Below, piece by piece: positions 22,751 to 31,501 of a stretch of DNA of 43,022 nt; position 1 is the first letter of the stretch, and each line of letters starts with the position of its first letter. Location: the IMG/VR virus record IMGVR_UViG_3300023179_009103, positions 1-43,022 of that record; one strand, written 5' to 3'. The translations under genes were made by a program, and so were the position numbers. The notes beneath the pieces were generated by a model. It worked only from the letters and a program-made list of their open reading frames with translations. It had not been told where the DNA came from and ran no database searches. This DNA is from a virus.

Positions 22751-23500
22751 ATGGAAAAATTTAACGAAGCATTATCTTCTTTAGATAGTCTTAAAAAGGA
22801 ATTTGAATTATTTGTACCTTCGTTAGGTAAAAAAGTAAAATTTAAAGGATTAACTACAAAACAACAAAAAGACGCTGTTAAATCAGCTTTAGAGAAGTCC
22901 TTTTCAGGAATAAGTTTTGCTTTACTCGCAAATTCTATTATAAAAGAAAATTGTCAAGAAAAAATTGAATTTTTACTATCAGATAGAAGTTATCTTTTAG
23001 TAGCCCTTAGAGCAGCCTCACTTCACAAGGTTTATAAAAAAGAAGATAAAGAAACAGATTTAACTTTTATATTGGATAATAATATATCATTACCTAATGA
23101 TGTAAAAAGTACAGAAATAGTTGATGAATCAGTAAAAGTAAAAGCTTCTATACCCACTTTTACTAGAGATACAAATATTAACATTGAAACAAAGAAAAAA
23201 ATATCACCTCTACCAGATGATGATAATCTAGCAAAAGAAGCAGTCGGTGAGATCTATATTAATGAACTCACAAAATATATTAACACTGTTTCGGTTAACA
23301 CAGGAAGTGATGTTGTAGATATTAACTTCGACGAACTTACACTTTCTCAAAAAGTTCAGGTTTTAGAAAAGCTTCCTTTAAGTGTAAATAATAAATTAAT
23401 TGATTTTATAAATGCATCTAAAGCGTTTGAAAAGAAGTATTTCGAAAAAGACGGTACATCAGTTGATATAGATATAGATCAAACACTTTTTACAGTATAA
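22751..23500 (+). CDS. Baseplate hub assembly protein, gp51/gp26 family-like
   Basis: 249 residues. The N-terminus FELFVPSLGKKVKFKGLTTKQQKDAV is the T4_baseplate-family pattern (P-S-x-G-K-x-V-x-F-x-x-L/F). A C-terminal FDELTLSQKVQVLEKLPLSVNNKLIDFI helix pair is like gp26. In T4, gp26, gp51 and gp28 support hub formation with gp27, gp29 and gp48. A long acidic/Lys linker (residues 95-160) separates the two parts. Own late box 5 nt upstream. Confidence 0.62.
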   Translation: MEKFNEALSSLDSLKKEFELFVPSLGKKVKFKGLTTKQQKDAVKSALEKSFSGISFALLANSIIKENCQEKIEFLLSDRSYLLVALRAASLHKVYKKEDKETDLTFILDNNISLPNDVKSTEIVDESVKVKASIPTFTRDTNINIETKKKISPLPDDDNLAKEAVGEIYINELTKYINTVSVNTGSDVVDINFDELTLSQKVQVLEKLPLSVNNKLIDFINASKAFEKKYFEKDGTSVDIDIDQTLFTV

Positions 23501-23511
23501 TAGTACTTTTT

Positions 23512-23519
23512 CTTAAATA
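23512..23519 (+). promoter_or_regulatory. T4-late-type promoter box CTTAAATA
   Basis: CTTAAATA, 6 nt before ATG 23526. Confidence 0.55.
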
Positions 23520-23525
23520 TTATTA

Positions 23526-25625
23526 ATGGAAAAAGACGATACAAGTTCTAAGCTTGGGGCTATATTAGGCTTTTTATCTAATAACCAGGATGATAAGCAG
23601 CTTAAAGCTAGAATAAATGAAAAGCTTTCTAAAGAAAAGCAAGAAGAAGAAAGAAATAATAGATATCGTCAAAAAGAGCGCTTGTATCAAGCTACACCCA
23701 TTGTTATCGACGGATTGACAATGGATGGCCAGAAATCTATAGTAAAGGCTATTAAATCAGCAGTTAATTTTGAAGTTGATACCAAGAAACCAGAAGTAAA
23801 ATTTCCTTGGCTTAAAATAATATTGGGATTGCTTGCGTTTGCTGCGGGGTTAATAATTGGGTTTATAATTGGTGCAATAAAAAGTATTAAAGATTGGGGC
23901 AATTTAGCAAAAAGGTTGTTTTTATCATTAAAAACATCTCTAGTTGAAGCATTTGAGCGCTTGAGAAGTTCAAAATTAGGAAAGTATATTGAAGACCTTG
24001 TAGAAAAAATCAAAGGTAAGTTTAGAGGATTAGGTAGACGTATTCGTAATTCTAAGCTAGGTAAATTTGTAGAAGAAATGGTTGAAAATTTAAAGAGTAA
24101 ATTTTTTGAGTTAGTAGAAAAAATAAAAAAATCTAAATTTGGTAAATTTATAGAAGAAGTTGTTGAAAATTTAAAGAGTAAATTTTTTGAGTTAGTTGAA
24201 AAGGTAAAAAATTCTAAAGTAGGTAAGCTCGCGGAAGATGTTTTTAATACTATTAAGACTAAATTTGATGATATAGTAGAAGGTGTTAAAAATTTTAAAC
24301 CCGGTGAATTAATTAAAAGCAAATTTACAAAAATTACCGAGACAATAGATGAATTTTTTGGCCCTCTTAAATCTTTATTACCTAAAGCAGAAGGCGTAAA
24401 GCCTCTCAAAATATTACAGCCAATATTTGATTTTTTTGGTGATATTTTTAAATTTGTTTCAGGTCCTTTTAAAGCAGGAGCAGGATTAGGTAAGCTTTTA
24501 GGTAGGGCACTAGGACCTATTTTTGCATTAGTAGAAGTTTTTATTGGTTTATATCAATCTTTTACTGATCCTAAGCTTAAAGATAAATCTTTTTTACAAA
24601 AAGCCGTAACTGGTGTTGTAAAAGGCATAATAGAATTTTTTACTGGTATAACAAAATTAGTAGGTTTAGACTTATTTGATTTTGATGAAATAAGAGATAG
24701 AATAGATAAAGTATTTGAATCCTTTAAAGAAGGTTTTATTCCTGGAATATTACAGCTTTTAAATCAATGGAATAGCGCATTACTTTCTATACCTATGAAA
24801 ATTATAGGGTGGATGATAGGTTGGTTTGATAAAGATGCGGGTGATAAAATAAAAGAATATGCTAAAAATTTTGATATTTCAAAAACAATATCTGAATTAT
24901 GGAATTCTATAAAAGAATTAGTTGTTTTTGCGTTTGACTGGTTAAAAGAAAACTTTACTTGGGACAATGTTAAAAAGACATTTATTCAAGCTAAAGATTG
25001 GTATATAGATAAACTATCTAGCCTAGGAAATGTTATAAAAGATTTGCTTTCTCAATTAGTAGACTGGATAAAGAGTCTATTTACCTTAGACAATATTAAA
25101 AACCTAATTTTAAACGCTACACCTTTAGGGTTAGCTTATCAAGGCGGTAAAGCTATTAGCAATTATTTTTCAAAAGACAAAGAAACAAAAACAGCAGATA
25201 CAAAACAACCCATACCCACAGGCGATTTCTTGGATGATAATGAAAGAGTAATGTATTCAAAGAGAGGCTCGTATTCATTTGATAAAAATGATCAAATTGT
25301 GGCGATGAAAAAGGGTGGACCTATTGAAAACGCTCTTAAAAATATGGATCAAAAAACAGCTAAATCGGTTGATCAGCTTAAAGAAGCACTAGGTAAATTG
25401 AGTCAAAGGCTTGAATCACACTTTAACAAAACAGAAAAATTATATGAAGCAGAATACAAGATAATGAATACGAACAATCAACTTTTAGCTGAAATTAAGG
25501 ACAAACAAGAACCTGCATCTAATGTTGTAGTAAATAATAGTTCTTCTAATATGGTGTTTAGTCAAAAGACAGCTTCTAATTTAGATTATAGATCTGATAT
25601 GATGAATAGATTGTTTGCCTATTAA
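23526..25625 (+). CDS. Tape-measure-type protein (gp29 position) with 27-residue repeats
   Basis: 699 residues. An N-terminal charged helix (residues 20-50), a strong hydrophobic segment (about 95-120, LKIILGLLAFAAGLIIGFII), then four exact-length 27-residue repeats at 149-256 beginning SKLGKYIE, SKLGKFVE, SKFGKFIE, SKVGKLAE. A second hydrophobic region (about 315-345) and amphipathic helices follow. The C-terminus is a helix with NNQLLAEIKDK and an Asn/Ser segment. The composition fits a tape-measure protein that sets tail length and inserts into the host membrane. It sits where T4 has gene 29, before the gp48-like gene. T4 gp29 is 590 aa. Assignment is by position and architecture. Confidence 0.68.
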   Translation: MEKDDTSSKLGAILGFLSNNQDDKQLKARINEKLSKEKQEEERNNRYRQKERLYQATPIVIDGLTMDGQKSIVKAIKSAVNFEVDTKKPEVKFPWLKIILGLLAFAAGLIIGFIIGAIKSIKDWGNLAKRLFLSLKTSLVEAFERLRSSKLGKYIEDLVEKIKGKFRGLGRRIRNSKLGKFVEEMVENLKSKFFELVEKIKKSKFGKFIEEVVENLKSKFFELVEKVKNSKVGKLAEDVFNTIKTKFDDIVEGVKNFKPGELIKSKFTKITETIDEFFGPLKSLLPKAEGVKPLKILQPIFDFFGDIFKFVSGPFKAGAGLGKLLGRALGPIFALVEVFIGLYQSFTDPKLKDKSFLQKAVTGVVKGIIEFFTGITKLVGLDLFDFDEIRDRIDKVFESFKEGFIPGILQLLNQWNSALLSIPMKIIGWMIGWFDKDAGDKIKEYAKNFDISKTISELWNSIKELVVFAFDWLKENFTWDNVKKTFIQAKDWYIDKLSSLGNVIKDLLSQLVDWIKSLFTLDNIKNLILNATPLGLAYQGGKAISNYFSKDKETKTADTKQPIPTGDFLDDNERVMYSKRGSYSFDKNDQIVAMKKGGPIENALKNMDQKTAKSVDQLKEALGKLSQRLESHFNKTEKLYEAEYKIMNTNNQLLAEIKDKQEPASNVVVNNSSSNMVFSQKTASNLDYRSDMMNRLFAY
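23970..24293 (+). repeat. Four in-frame 81-bp tandem repeats
   Basis: Four consecutive 81-bp units coding 27 residues each (S-K-x-G-K ... K-x-K). Units 2 and 3 share long identical DNA, including GTTGAAAATTTAAAGAGTAA at 24081 and again at 24162, showing recent duplication or conversion. They lengthen an amphipathic helix by whole periods. Confidence 0.85.
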
Positions 25626-25628
25626 GTA
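25621..25628 (+). promoter_or_regulatory. Variant late-type box ATTAAGTA
   Basis: ATTAAGTA, 5 nt before ATG 25634; one mismatch from the consensus (TAAGTA for TAAATA) but the spacing is standard. Confidence 0.4.
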
Positions 25629-25633
25629 TATAT

Positions 25634-26893
25634 ATGAACCACGTATTTTCCGTATCACGATCTAGATCATACGATGGTTATGATCCTAATGCTGATTCTG
25701 ACCCCCCTATTCTCGTCTCTCCTACAAATACCCCATTAGGGGGCGGTCAAGGTAAAAGTATTACTACACCTTTAGGAGAAACAGTAGATGTAGTAAATAA
25801 TTTTTACTGGACTTATTCAAAGCTTAACGAAGCTCGTCAAGAAGTACCTAAGATTTATCTAAAAGAGCTTAAATTAAAAGCAAACGCATTAGTTTCTCAG
25901 CTAAAATACTCTTACGGTGTAACTAAAGAAGGTGTATCAGCTGCATTAAATGCATTGCCAGAAGAAGCAAAAAATTCTATTGTTTCTCTTCTTGGTGGCG
26001 CTGTTTCAACAGCAGAAGACTTTGTAAGCAGTAAATTTCCATCTACTGTAGATAATAACCCGGTTTATAATAAGAATCCGTATTTAAATCCTTATAAAAA
26101 TCTATACATTACTGATCCCACAGGATGGGAGTTTATTATGCCTTACTTTCAAGATTATAATAATATGCAAAACAACTCCTTTTCTACAGATGCTAATAAC
26201 CCGTTTGTGGGATTATTATCTAAAGCTGCTGAAGGTATGACAGATATTGCAAGTACAGTTAGCATGCTAAGAGAGCCCACTAAGATTAGTTTTGTGGAAA
26301 AGTCAAAATTCTACAATTACAGCGATGAAGGAGAAGAATTTAATTTTATGTTTCCTTTAATTAATACAGGCTCAGTTACCTTTGAAGATGTAATAAGAAA
26401 TTGGGAGTTAATTTTCTTACTTCTATACAACAATAAACCATCTAGAAAAAATCTTTCTATAATTGAACCGCCTGTCTTATATCAAGTTGAAATACCAGGT
26501 GTTAAATTTTTACCATTTTGTTATATTTCTAGAATTTCTGTAGACTTTCAAGGCTCTAGACGTGAATTAGACTTTAACCTTTCTTACATAGAGAACTTAA
26601 ATTTAGATGAATCTTTACCCATTAGATCTCCTAGTGGTGGGTTTTTAAGTAATCTTTTAAATAGATTTGGCAACGGCCCGAGTGTTGTAAGAGGTTTTGT
26701 AAATTCACTAACACCAAGAAAAATTAAAGCTATTATACCTGACGCCTATGTTGTAAACATTACAGTAAAAAGTCTTATTTCAGAATCTAAAAACTTTATG
26801 TTTTCTGTTTTAAATAATGAATCTTTAGTATCAACTAAAACCCTAACTCAACAAGCAGGCTCTATAGTAGAAACCATAATAAGTGGGCGCTAA
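25634..26893 (+). CDS. 48: Baseplate tube cap protein, T4 gp48-like
   Basis: 419 residues (T4 gp48 is 364). After a disordered Pro/Gly start come helices (NEARQEVPKIYLKELKLKA), then NPYKNLYITDPTGWEFIMPYF, FPLINTGSVTFEDVIRNWELIFLLLYNNKPSRK and the strand series VLYQVEIPGVKFLPFCYISRISVDFQGSRREL, with IPDAYVVNITVKSLISESKNFM near the end. These are typical of gp48/gp54-type tube-cap proteins. Order tape measure - gp48 - gp53 supports the call. Acts at the baseplate-tube junction. Confidence 0.65.
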   Translation: MNHVFSVSRSRSYDGYDPNADSDPPILVSPTNTPLGGGQGKSITTPLGETVDVVNNFYWTYSKLNEARQEVPKIYLKELKLKANALVSQLKYSYGVTKEGVSAALNALPEEAKNSIVSLLGGAVSTAEDFVSSKFPSTVDNNPVYNKNPYLNPYKNLYITDPTGWEFIMPYFQDYNNMQNNSFSTDANNPFVGLLSKAAEGMTDIASTVSMLREPTKISFVEKSKFYNYSDEGEEFNFMFPLINTGSVTFEDVIRNWELIFLLLYNNKPSRKNLSIIEPPVLYQVEIPGVKFLPFCYISRISVDFQGSRRELDFNLSYIENLNLDESLPIRSPSGGFLSNLLNRFGNGPSVVRGFVNSLTPRKIKAIIPDAYVVNITVKSLISESKNFMFSVLNNESLVSTKTLTQQAGSIVETIISGR

Positions 26894-26896
26894 ATA
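26889..26896 (+). promoter_or_regulatory. T4-late-type promoter box GCTAAATA
   Basis: GCTAAATA, 6 nt before ATG 26903; overlaps the gp48-like stop. Confidence 0.55.
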
Positions 26897-26902
26897 TTTA
26901 CT

Positions 26903-27265
26903 ATGATAGGAACTAGACAAAATTCTATATCAGACTTACCTCAGCTTAAAACAACCAGGTATGAGAATATATTTAAACTGTATAAAACAGGCAAAGACCA
27001 GTATTACTATAATTTACTACAATCAGTTTTTATGCCAGATAAGATTGATGAATCATTGGTGTATTATCAGCAAATCACGTCAAAAGCACCATGGACGATA
27101 GTTAGTTTTAATGCTTATAAAACAATAGATTTATGGTGGCTTATTTGCTTAACCAATAAGATATTTAATCCTATTAAATTTCCTGAAGCTGGTACAGTAA
27201 TAAAGATTATTAAACCACAATATGTCCCTACAATATTAAATGAACTTAAAAATAATCTAGTCTAA
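26903..27265 (+). CDS. 53: Baseplate wedge protein, T4 gp53-like
   Basis: 120 residues, shorter than T4 gp53 (196). The C-terminal half has the gp53/LysM-like signature: WTIVSFNAYKTIDLWWLICL, then NKIFNPIKFPEAGTVIKI, comparable to Y-x-x-x-D-Y-W-W-L-I ... I-N-P ... G-x-x-I-x-I-P. gp53 links the wedges to the hub. The N-terminal part is reduced. The following hub gene starts 1 nt after its stop. Confidence 0.72.
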   Translation: MIGTRQNSISDLPQLKTTRYENIFKLYKTGKDQYYYNLLQSVFMPDKIDESLVYYQQITSKAPWTIVSFNAYKTIDLWWLICLTNKIFNPIKFPEAGTVIKIIKPQYVPTILNELKNNLV

Positions 27266-27266
27266 T

Positions 27267-28832
27267 ATGGCCACTACAATAATTGATTCGCAAAAGTCTG
27301 ACTTTTTAGATGTTATAAATAATAATACCTACCGATTTAAGGTAGGGCTTCTTTCCGTCGATGGTAGATATCAGGAATTAAAAATAGGCGCTATTAATTC
27401 TTTGGTTATTGAAGATGATTTCACAAGATTTTTTCATAAAGGTTATATTATTATTAATAATAAATTCGATGCTGTTGAAAGAGTAGCTGATTTTAAAAAT
27501 AAAGAACAAGCAAAAACAAGCACTACATTTACTCCAAACAAAGGATTTATTTTTAAAGGCGATTCAAGAGATATTTTAGTAATAGACATTTTACCAAAAT
27601 TGTCTAATGATGATAACTATACAGGAAGCGATGATGAAAATAAAGCATTTCGATTATTATTTAAATTTGTCATTTACAATACAGAAGAAATATTAGGACA
27701 AATTCCTGGAGAAAAATTTAAAAAATTATATTTTTGGGATTTATATTATGAGCTTTTAAGAGAAAAAAATTCATATTTTTCTACCGCAAACTATATCGAA
27801 GATAAAAATGTACTAGATTTAAACAATACAGATAGAGGTATTAATACTGGCGATGCTATTAAAAATTTTTTAAAAGATTTTTTTAGTGAATCAGACGGAT
27901 ATCCTATTACGTTTAGTGACAGCTTTGATACTGGCGGTTCTAAGATATATTTTTCATCACCTGCATCTTTTAAGGGTATTGATTGTTTAGATTATTTGCT
28001 AGGAAGACATGTTTCTGAAAAAACATATGATTTTGATCAGAGTTTTTTAAGAATAGAAAGAGGTACATATAACTTTATTTTTGAAAGCTTGAGCAAAACA
28101 TTCTCTAAAGCTCTATACTTAAATTCTTCTAGTTCAGAATCACAAATTGGAGCTAACTATCTCGAGACTTTTAATTTAGGTATATATTCTGATAGTAATA
28201 ACGAATATGAAATTGAAGCAATAAGCTTTACCCCTACCAATGCATTAAATTTAGGTAAATATGGTACTATTAATAATTTTGTCTATGATCCTATGCCCGG
28301 TGAATTATCTCAACAAGAACTAGTAACGCATGTTGTGCATAGTTATGATTCAAATGAAAAAGTATTTAATATAGATGAAAATCGTAATACTATTAATTCT
28401 ATTTTAAGCGCTTATTTTAAAAATTATGTCTCACCTTTTAATAAAGTAAGCTATGATGCTGCATATTCAAATTTTTATCCCGGTGAATATAGATTACTAC
28501 AAAAAAATGTAAAGAACACTTTTTCTATTATTGCAGCAGATGCAGATCAGCGACTTAGTACAGGTAGAAACAAAGCACTTTTTAGTAGTATTTTTTTAAA
28601 CAATTCAGTTATGTTTAGAGTACCAGGCAGTACACACAGACAGGCAGGAAAATTTATTGGTATTGATAGAAAAGGTGCACAACCTTATAGTGATTTTGAT
28701 AGTAAAATTTTAGGTATTTATTTTGTTATTGAAGTTAAACATATTTTTGAAGGTAATGAATATTTTAACGATATAAGATGTATAAAAACTTACAGTTATG
28801 ACAACTTATTCTTAAATACAAATAGCAAGTAA
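27267..28832 (+). CDS. Baseplate hub protein, gp27-like
   Basis: 521 residues (T4 gp27 is 391). N-terminus with YRFKVGLLSVDGRYQELKIGAI and IEDDFTRFFHKGYIIINNKF, then a long beta-rich middle with FKGIDCLDYLLGRHV, and a C-terminal barrel: FRVPGSTHRQAGKFIGIDRKG, then LGIYFVIEVKHIFEGNEYFNDIRCIKTY. The hydrophobic/His-rich last motif (V-x-H-x-F-x-G-x-x-Y-x-N) recurs in hub proteins of the gp27/gpD family, which form a tube-like trimer below the tail tube. It precedes the lytic-domain protein, as gp27 associates with gp5 in T4. Assigned by pattern and neighbourhood. Confidence 0.65.
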   Translation: MATTIIDSQKSDFLDVINNNTYRFKVGLLSVDGRYQELKIGAINSLVIEDDFTRFFHKGYIIINNKFDAVERVADFKNKEQAKTSTTFTPNKGFIFKGDSRDILVIDILPKLSNDDNYTGSDDENKAFRLLFKFVIYNTEEILGQIPGEKFKKLYFWDLYYELLREKNSYFSTANYIEDKNVLDLNNTDRGINTGDAIKNFLKDFFSESDGYPITFSDSFDTGGSKIYFSSPASFKGIDCLDYLLGRHVSEKTYDFDQSFLRIERGTYNFIFESLSKTFSKALYLNSSSSESQIGANYLETFNLGIYSDSNNEYEIEAISFTPTNALNLGKYGTINNFVYDPMPGELSQQELVTHVVHSYDSNEKVFNIDENRNTINSILSAYFKNYVSPFNKVSYDAAYSNFYPGEYRLLQKNVKNTFSIIAADADQRLSTGRNKALFSSIFLNNSVMFRVPGSTHRQAGKFIGIDRKGAQPYSDFDSKILGIYFVIEVKHIFEGNEYFNDIRCIKTYSYDNLFLNTNSK

Positions 28833-28833
28833 T

Positions 28834-30984
28834 ATGACGAAGACCTCAACAAAAACGCTTTATCCTGATTTAGTTGATGCTAATGTTACTAATTCTGTAG
28901 ATTTTACAAAAAAATTTACAAATTATTTAAACTCTATAGGCAGTATTGATTATTCTCCTCAAACTACAGATAACCCGGCTAAAACATCTACACTTGTCAC
29001 AAATTCTCTACAACCACCACTTTTAATTAATAATAAACCCACATCACCTACATTAAATTCTGATGGTTCTTATGAAGTAGAAGCTCGTATTACATTTTAT
29101 TCGCCCGATGAACCTGGATCCGACTACTATTCACAACAAAAAATTGGAGCAAACTCTAACATTTACGGTCCTCTTCAAGCCGGTAGAAGTGTTGCGGTTT
29201 ATAAAAACGATATACCCTACGGTAGTAATATTGCTATACCTGGATTGGGTGATACGTTTAGAGCAGAAGATACAGGCGGTGCAGTTCGCACTAGACAAGC
29301 TAGTAGAAATACAGGAGGGCAACCAGTAATAGATGTATTTGTAAATTCTTATTCTGAACAACTTAGATTGGCGCGCTCATTTCCACCCGTAGTGAAGGTA
29401 AGGGTATCGCCACCCACTTCAGTTACACCACCTCCCACTAACACATACGTAAGCCAAGCACCTATAACTACTAATACTAGAGTTTCAGTTAGAGAGCTTA
29501 CAGTAGCAGGCGGTAAGAGAGAGCTTAACGGCGATCTCACGCCACAGCTCTCAACTTCAGTAGATTATTGGACTAATAAAAAAAGTGCTAATCCTATAAC
29601 AAGCATATCTAATTTCTTTACTACTTTAGATAAAAATACATTACAAAATTATGATAACGATTTCATTTTTTATTGGTATAAAAAATTTAGTAGCAATATA
29701 GATATTATAAAAGAGCAAACTGATAAACAAGAATATTCATTCTTAGATGATCCTAGCGATAGTATTGGTACGCTTGTTAATACAAGAGTTAAATTTGATG
29801 ACTCTGTATCTCCTATTTTCGATATTACTTGTAGTTTTGGAGCACCAAATACAGTACCAGTATCTTTATCAAATAAGCTTAGTGAAGTTTCAAAGAGCGT
29901 TAATGAAGAACTTAGTTTAAAGACATCCTCCTTAATGAAATCTAGCTTAATAAATTTACAAAGAGTAGCTGATACCTATAATATAGCTATAGATTCTACA
30001 CAGCCACACGGGTTAAATCTGGTAACAGATTTAAACTATTATCTTACTTTTTATAATTCTTCACCAGATTTGTTGGATAATGTAGCGCTAACATTTCAAA
30101 GAACTTTTGAATATGTATGTTATTTTAGTAATATAAATGATAAAACAGGGTACAATCCTAGAGATTATACATCTTGTAACATACAACAAATTTATAACTC
30201 ACAGTATAGCGCCAATATTGAAAATACTTTACAAGACTTTGATATTTCTCATAAACAGATAAAGCAATCTAGAAGTACGAGAACAATAGCAAAAGTAATA
30301 GGTAATACTATTGAAACAACTCAACAAAAGCAATTAACCACTGCGCAAATAAATGATAAATTTAAATATAAAACTCGTACCTATAAATTAACAAAACCGG
30401 TTTCATTAACACAATCTGCACAAGCAAAATTAAACGCTGCATATAGTAATCTAAGAATACCAAATGTTAATTTAGCAAATTTAAATAATCAAATAGATAA
30501 ATATGGTCTTGATAATTTAGAATTATCTAGAAAAATAACAGATGCTAATCCCTTAGCTAAATCTGTAAGCAGCATTAACAATATAGTAAAAATACCTGAA
30601 TTAAATATGCCAAATGTATTGCCTTCTGTAGATCCAGGGTCGTTTGGAGAGGTATTTAGTTATATAGTAGATAAACAATATAAAAACACACTAGACCTCA
30701 ATGATCCTAGATCTTTTCTAGCTGCAATAGAAAGAACAAAAACCGCAATTTGTAATTTTAAACTGCCTATTGTCGGTCCTGTAGACTTTAAATCATTATT
30801 TGACGGTGAAATAGAATTTGATCCTGATGTATTAGAGGCTAAATTGAGAGGATTATTGCCTAAGTTTCCTAAAGAAGATGATTTTGTTAAAATGTTTAAA
30901 GACCTTGTACCTGACTTTAATAATATATGGAAAGATTTTTACGCTAAGTTTTTTGAATGTAATAATAACAAAGATTACAGCTAA
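28834..30984 (+). CDS. Baseplate hub/spike-type protein with embedded 3D peptidoglycan-lytic domain
   Basis: 716 residues. Residues about 72-185 form a 3D (Asp-Asp-Asp)/MltA-C-type domain: VEARITFYSPDEPGSDYYS, YGPLQAGRSVAVYKNDIPYG, IAIPGLGDTFRAEDTGGAV and IDVFVNSYSEQLRLA. The conserved Asp set (AEDTGG, IDVFV) is present. Related domains are found in MltA-type lytic transglycosylases. It would take the place of T4 gp5 lysozyme in opening the cell wall during tail contraction. Pro/Thr-rich linkers flank it; the remaining 500 residues are long helices and a C-terminal compact part (FCN...FECNN). It follows the gp27-like hub in the same operon. Confidence 0.75.
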   Translation: MTKTSTKTLYPDLVDANVTNSVDFTKKFTNYLNSIGSIDYSPQTTDNPAKTSTLVTNSLQPPLLINNKPTSPTLNSDGSYEVEARITFYSPDEPGSDYYSQQKIGANSNIYGPLQAGRSVAVYKNDIPYGSNIAIPGLGDTFRAEDTGGAVRTRQASRNTGGQPVIDVFVNSYSEQLRLARSFPPVVKVRVSPPTSVTPPPTNTYVSQAPITTNTRVSVRELTVAGGKRELNGDLTPQLSTSVDYWTNKKSANPITSISNFFTTLDKNTLQNYDNDFIFYWYKKFSSNIDIIKEQTDKQEYSFLDDPSDSIGTLVNTRVKFDDSVSPIFDITCSFGAPNTVPVSLSNKLSEVSKSVNEELSLKTSSLMKSSLINLQRVADTYNIAIDSTQPHGLNLVTDLNYYLTFYNSSPDLLDNVALTFQRTFEYVCYFSNINDKTGYNPRDYTSCNIQQIYNSQYSANIENTLQDFDISHKQIKQSRSTRTIAKVIGNTIETTQQKQLTTAQINDKFKYKTRTYKLTKPVSLTQSAQAKLNAAYSNLRIPNVNLANLNNQIDKYGLDNLELSRKITDANPLAKSVSSINNIVKIPELNMPNVLPSVDPGSFGEVFSYIVDKQYKNTLDLNDPRSFLAAIERTKTAICNFKLPIVGPVDFKSLFDGEIEFDPDVLEAKLRGLLPKFPKEDDFVKMFKDLVPDFNNIWKDFYAKFFECNNNKDYS

Positions 30985-30985
30985 G

Positions 30986-31450
30986 CTACTCTATAATCTC
31001 AGCATCTATTATTTTTGCGCTTTTATTAGCACTATCAATTAACATTTTAAACACTTGCTCTCTTGTTGCTAGCAGCTTAGTGGTATTATCTGCCTCTCTT
31101 AATTCTTTTCTAGAAGCAATATCCATCTCTTTTGCTTTAATAACAGTTTCATTTCTTTTATCTGTTACTATAATTTTATTAAGAGTTTCTATTGCAGTAG
31201 CAGTTGCTGCTATTAACTCTGATAATGAACCAACATCCTTACTTTCCGGTGCAGACGAAATATAATCCTTTACATTAGTCATTACATCCAAACTTTCTTC
31301 TACTAATCTTCCTGCCTTTTCTATTACAAATTTTTCCATATTTTCTTTTGTAAGAGGGGTTGACTCCTTACGTACTGCCTCTGCTTTTTTATTAGCATCG
31401 TTTAGTTGATCTAGTAAATCACCTACCATTTCATTGAGTTCTTCGCTCAT
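30986..31450 (-). CDS. Possible small terminase subunit, gp16-like
   Basis: 154 residues (T4 gp16 is 164), acidic and helical. The centre, SLDVMTNVKDYISSAPESKDVGSLSELI through AIETLNKIIVTDKR, follows the gp16 pattern of T4 ([21 protein letters not shown] then NREILKLHKDMK): two long helices with a small polar break, forming an oligomeric coiled-coil. gp16 recognises DNA and stimulates gp17. A late box lies 5 nt upstream. Only 1 nt separates it from the convergent hub gene. It is unlinked to gp17, unlike in T4. Another helical virion protein is the alternative. Confidence 0.5.
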   Translation of the reverse strand: MSEELNEMVGDLLDQLNDANKKAEAVRKESTPLTKENMEKFVIEKAGRLVEESLDVMTNVKDYISSAPESKDVGSLSELIAATATAIETLNKIIVTDKRNETVIKAKEMDIASRKELREADNTTKLLATREQVFKMLIDSANKSAKIIDAEIIE

Positions 31451-31455
31451 ATTAG

Positions 31456-31463
31456 TATTTATC
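31456..31463 (-). promoter_or_regulatory. T4-late-type promoter box GATAAATA
   Basis: GATAAATA on the minus strand, 5 nt before ATG 31450; only 4 nt from the -35 of the divergent dUTPase promoter. Confidence 0.6.
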
Positions 31464-31467
31464 TATA

Positions 31468-31495
31468 TTGATCTTTTGTAAACTTATATTATAAT
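31468..31495 (+). promoter_or_regulatory. Sigma70-like promoter for dUTPase-gp44, predicted leaderless
   Basis: TTGATC (31468-31473), 16-nt spacer, TATAAT (31490-31495), 6 nt to ATG 31502. Confidence 0.68.
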
Positions 31496-31501
31496 TAAAA
31501 T

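Noticed and set aside
23687-24409. Long minus-strand frame of 240 codons opposite the tape-measure gene
   Set aside because: Ser/Leu/Asn-rich antisense shadow created by the repeats; no promoter or motif, and the plus frame is clearly coding.
31080-31265. Hydrophobic plus-strand frame opposite the gp16-like gene
   Set aside because: Antisense of a helical acidic gene; no start signal and no neighbour logic.
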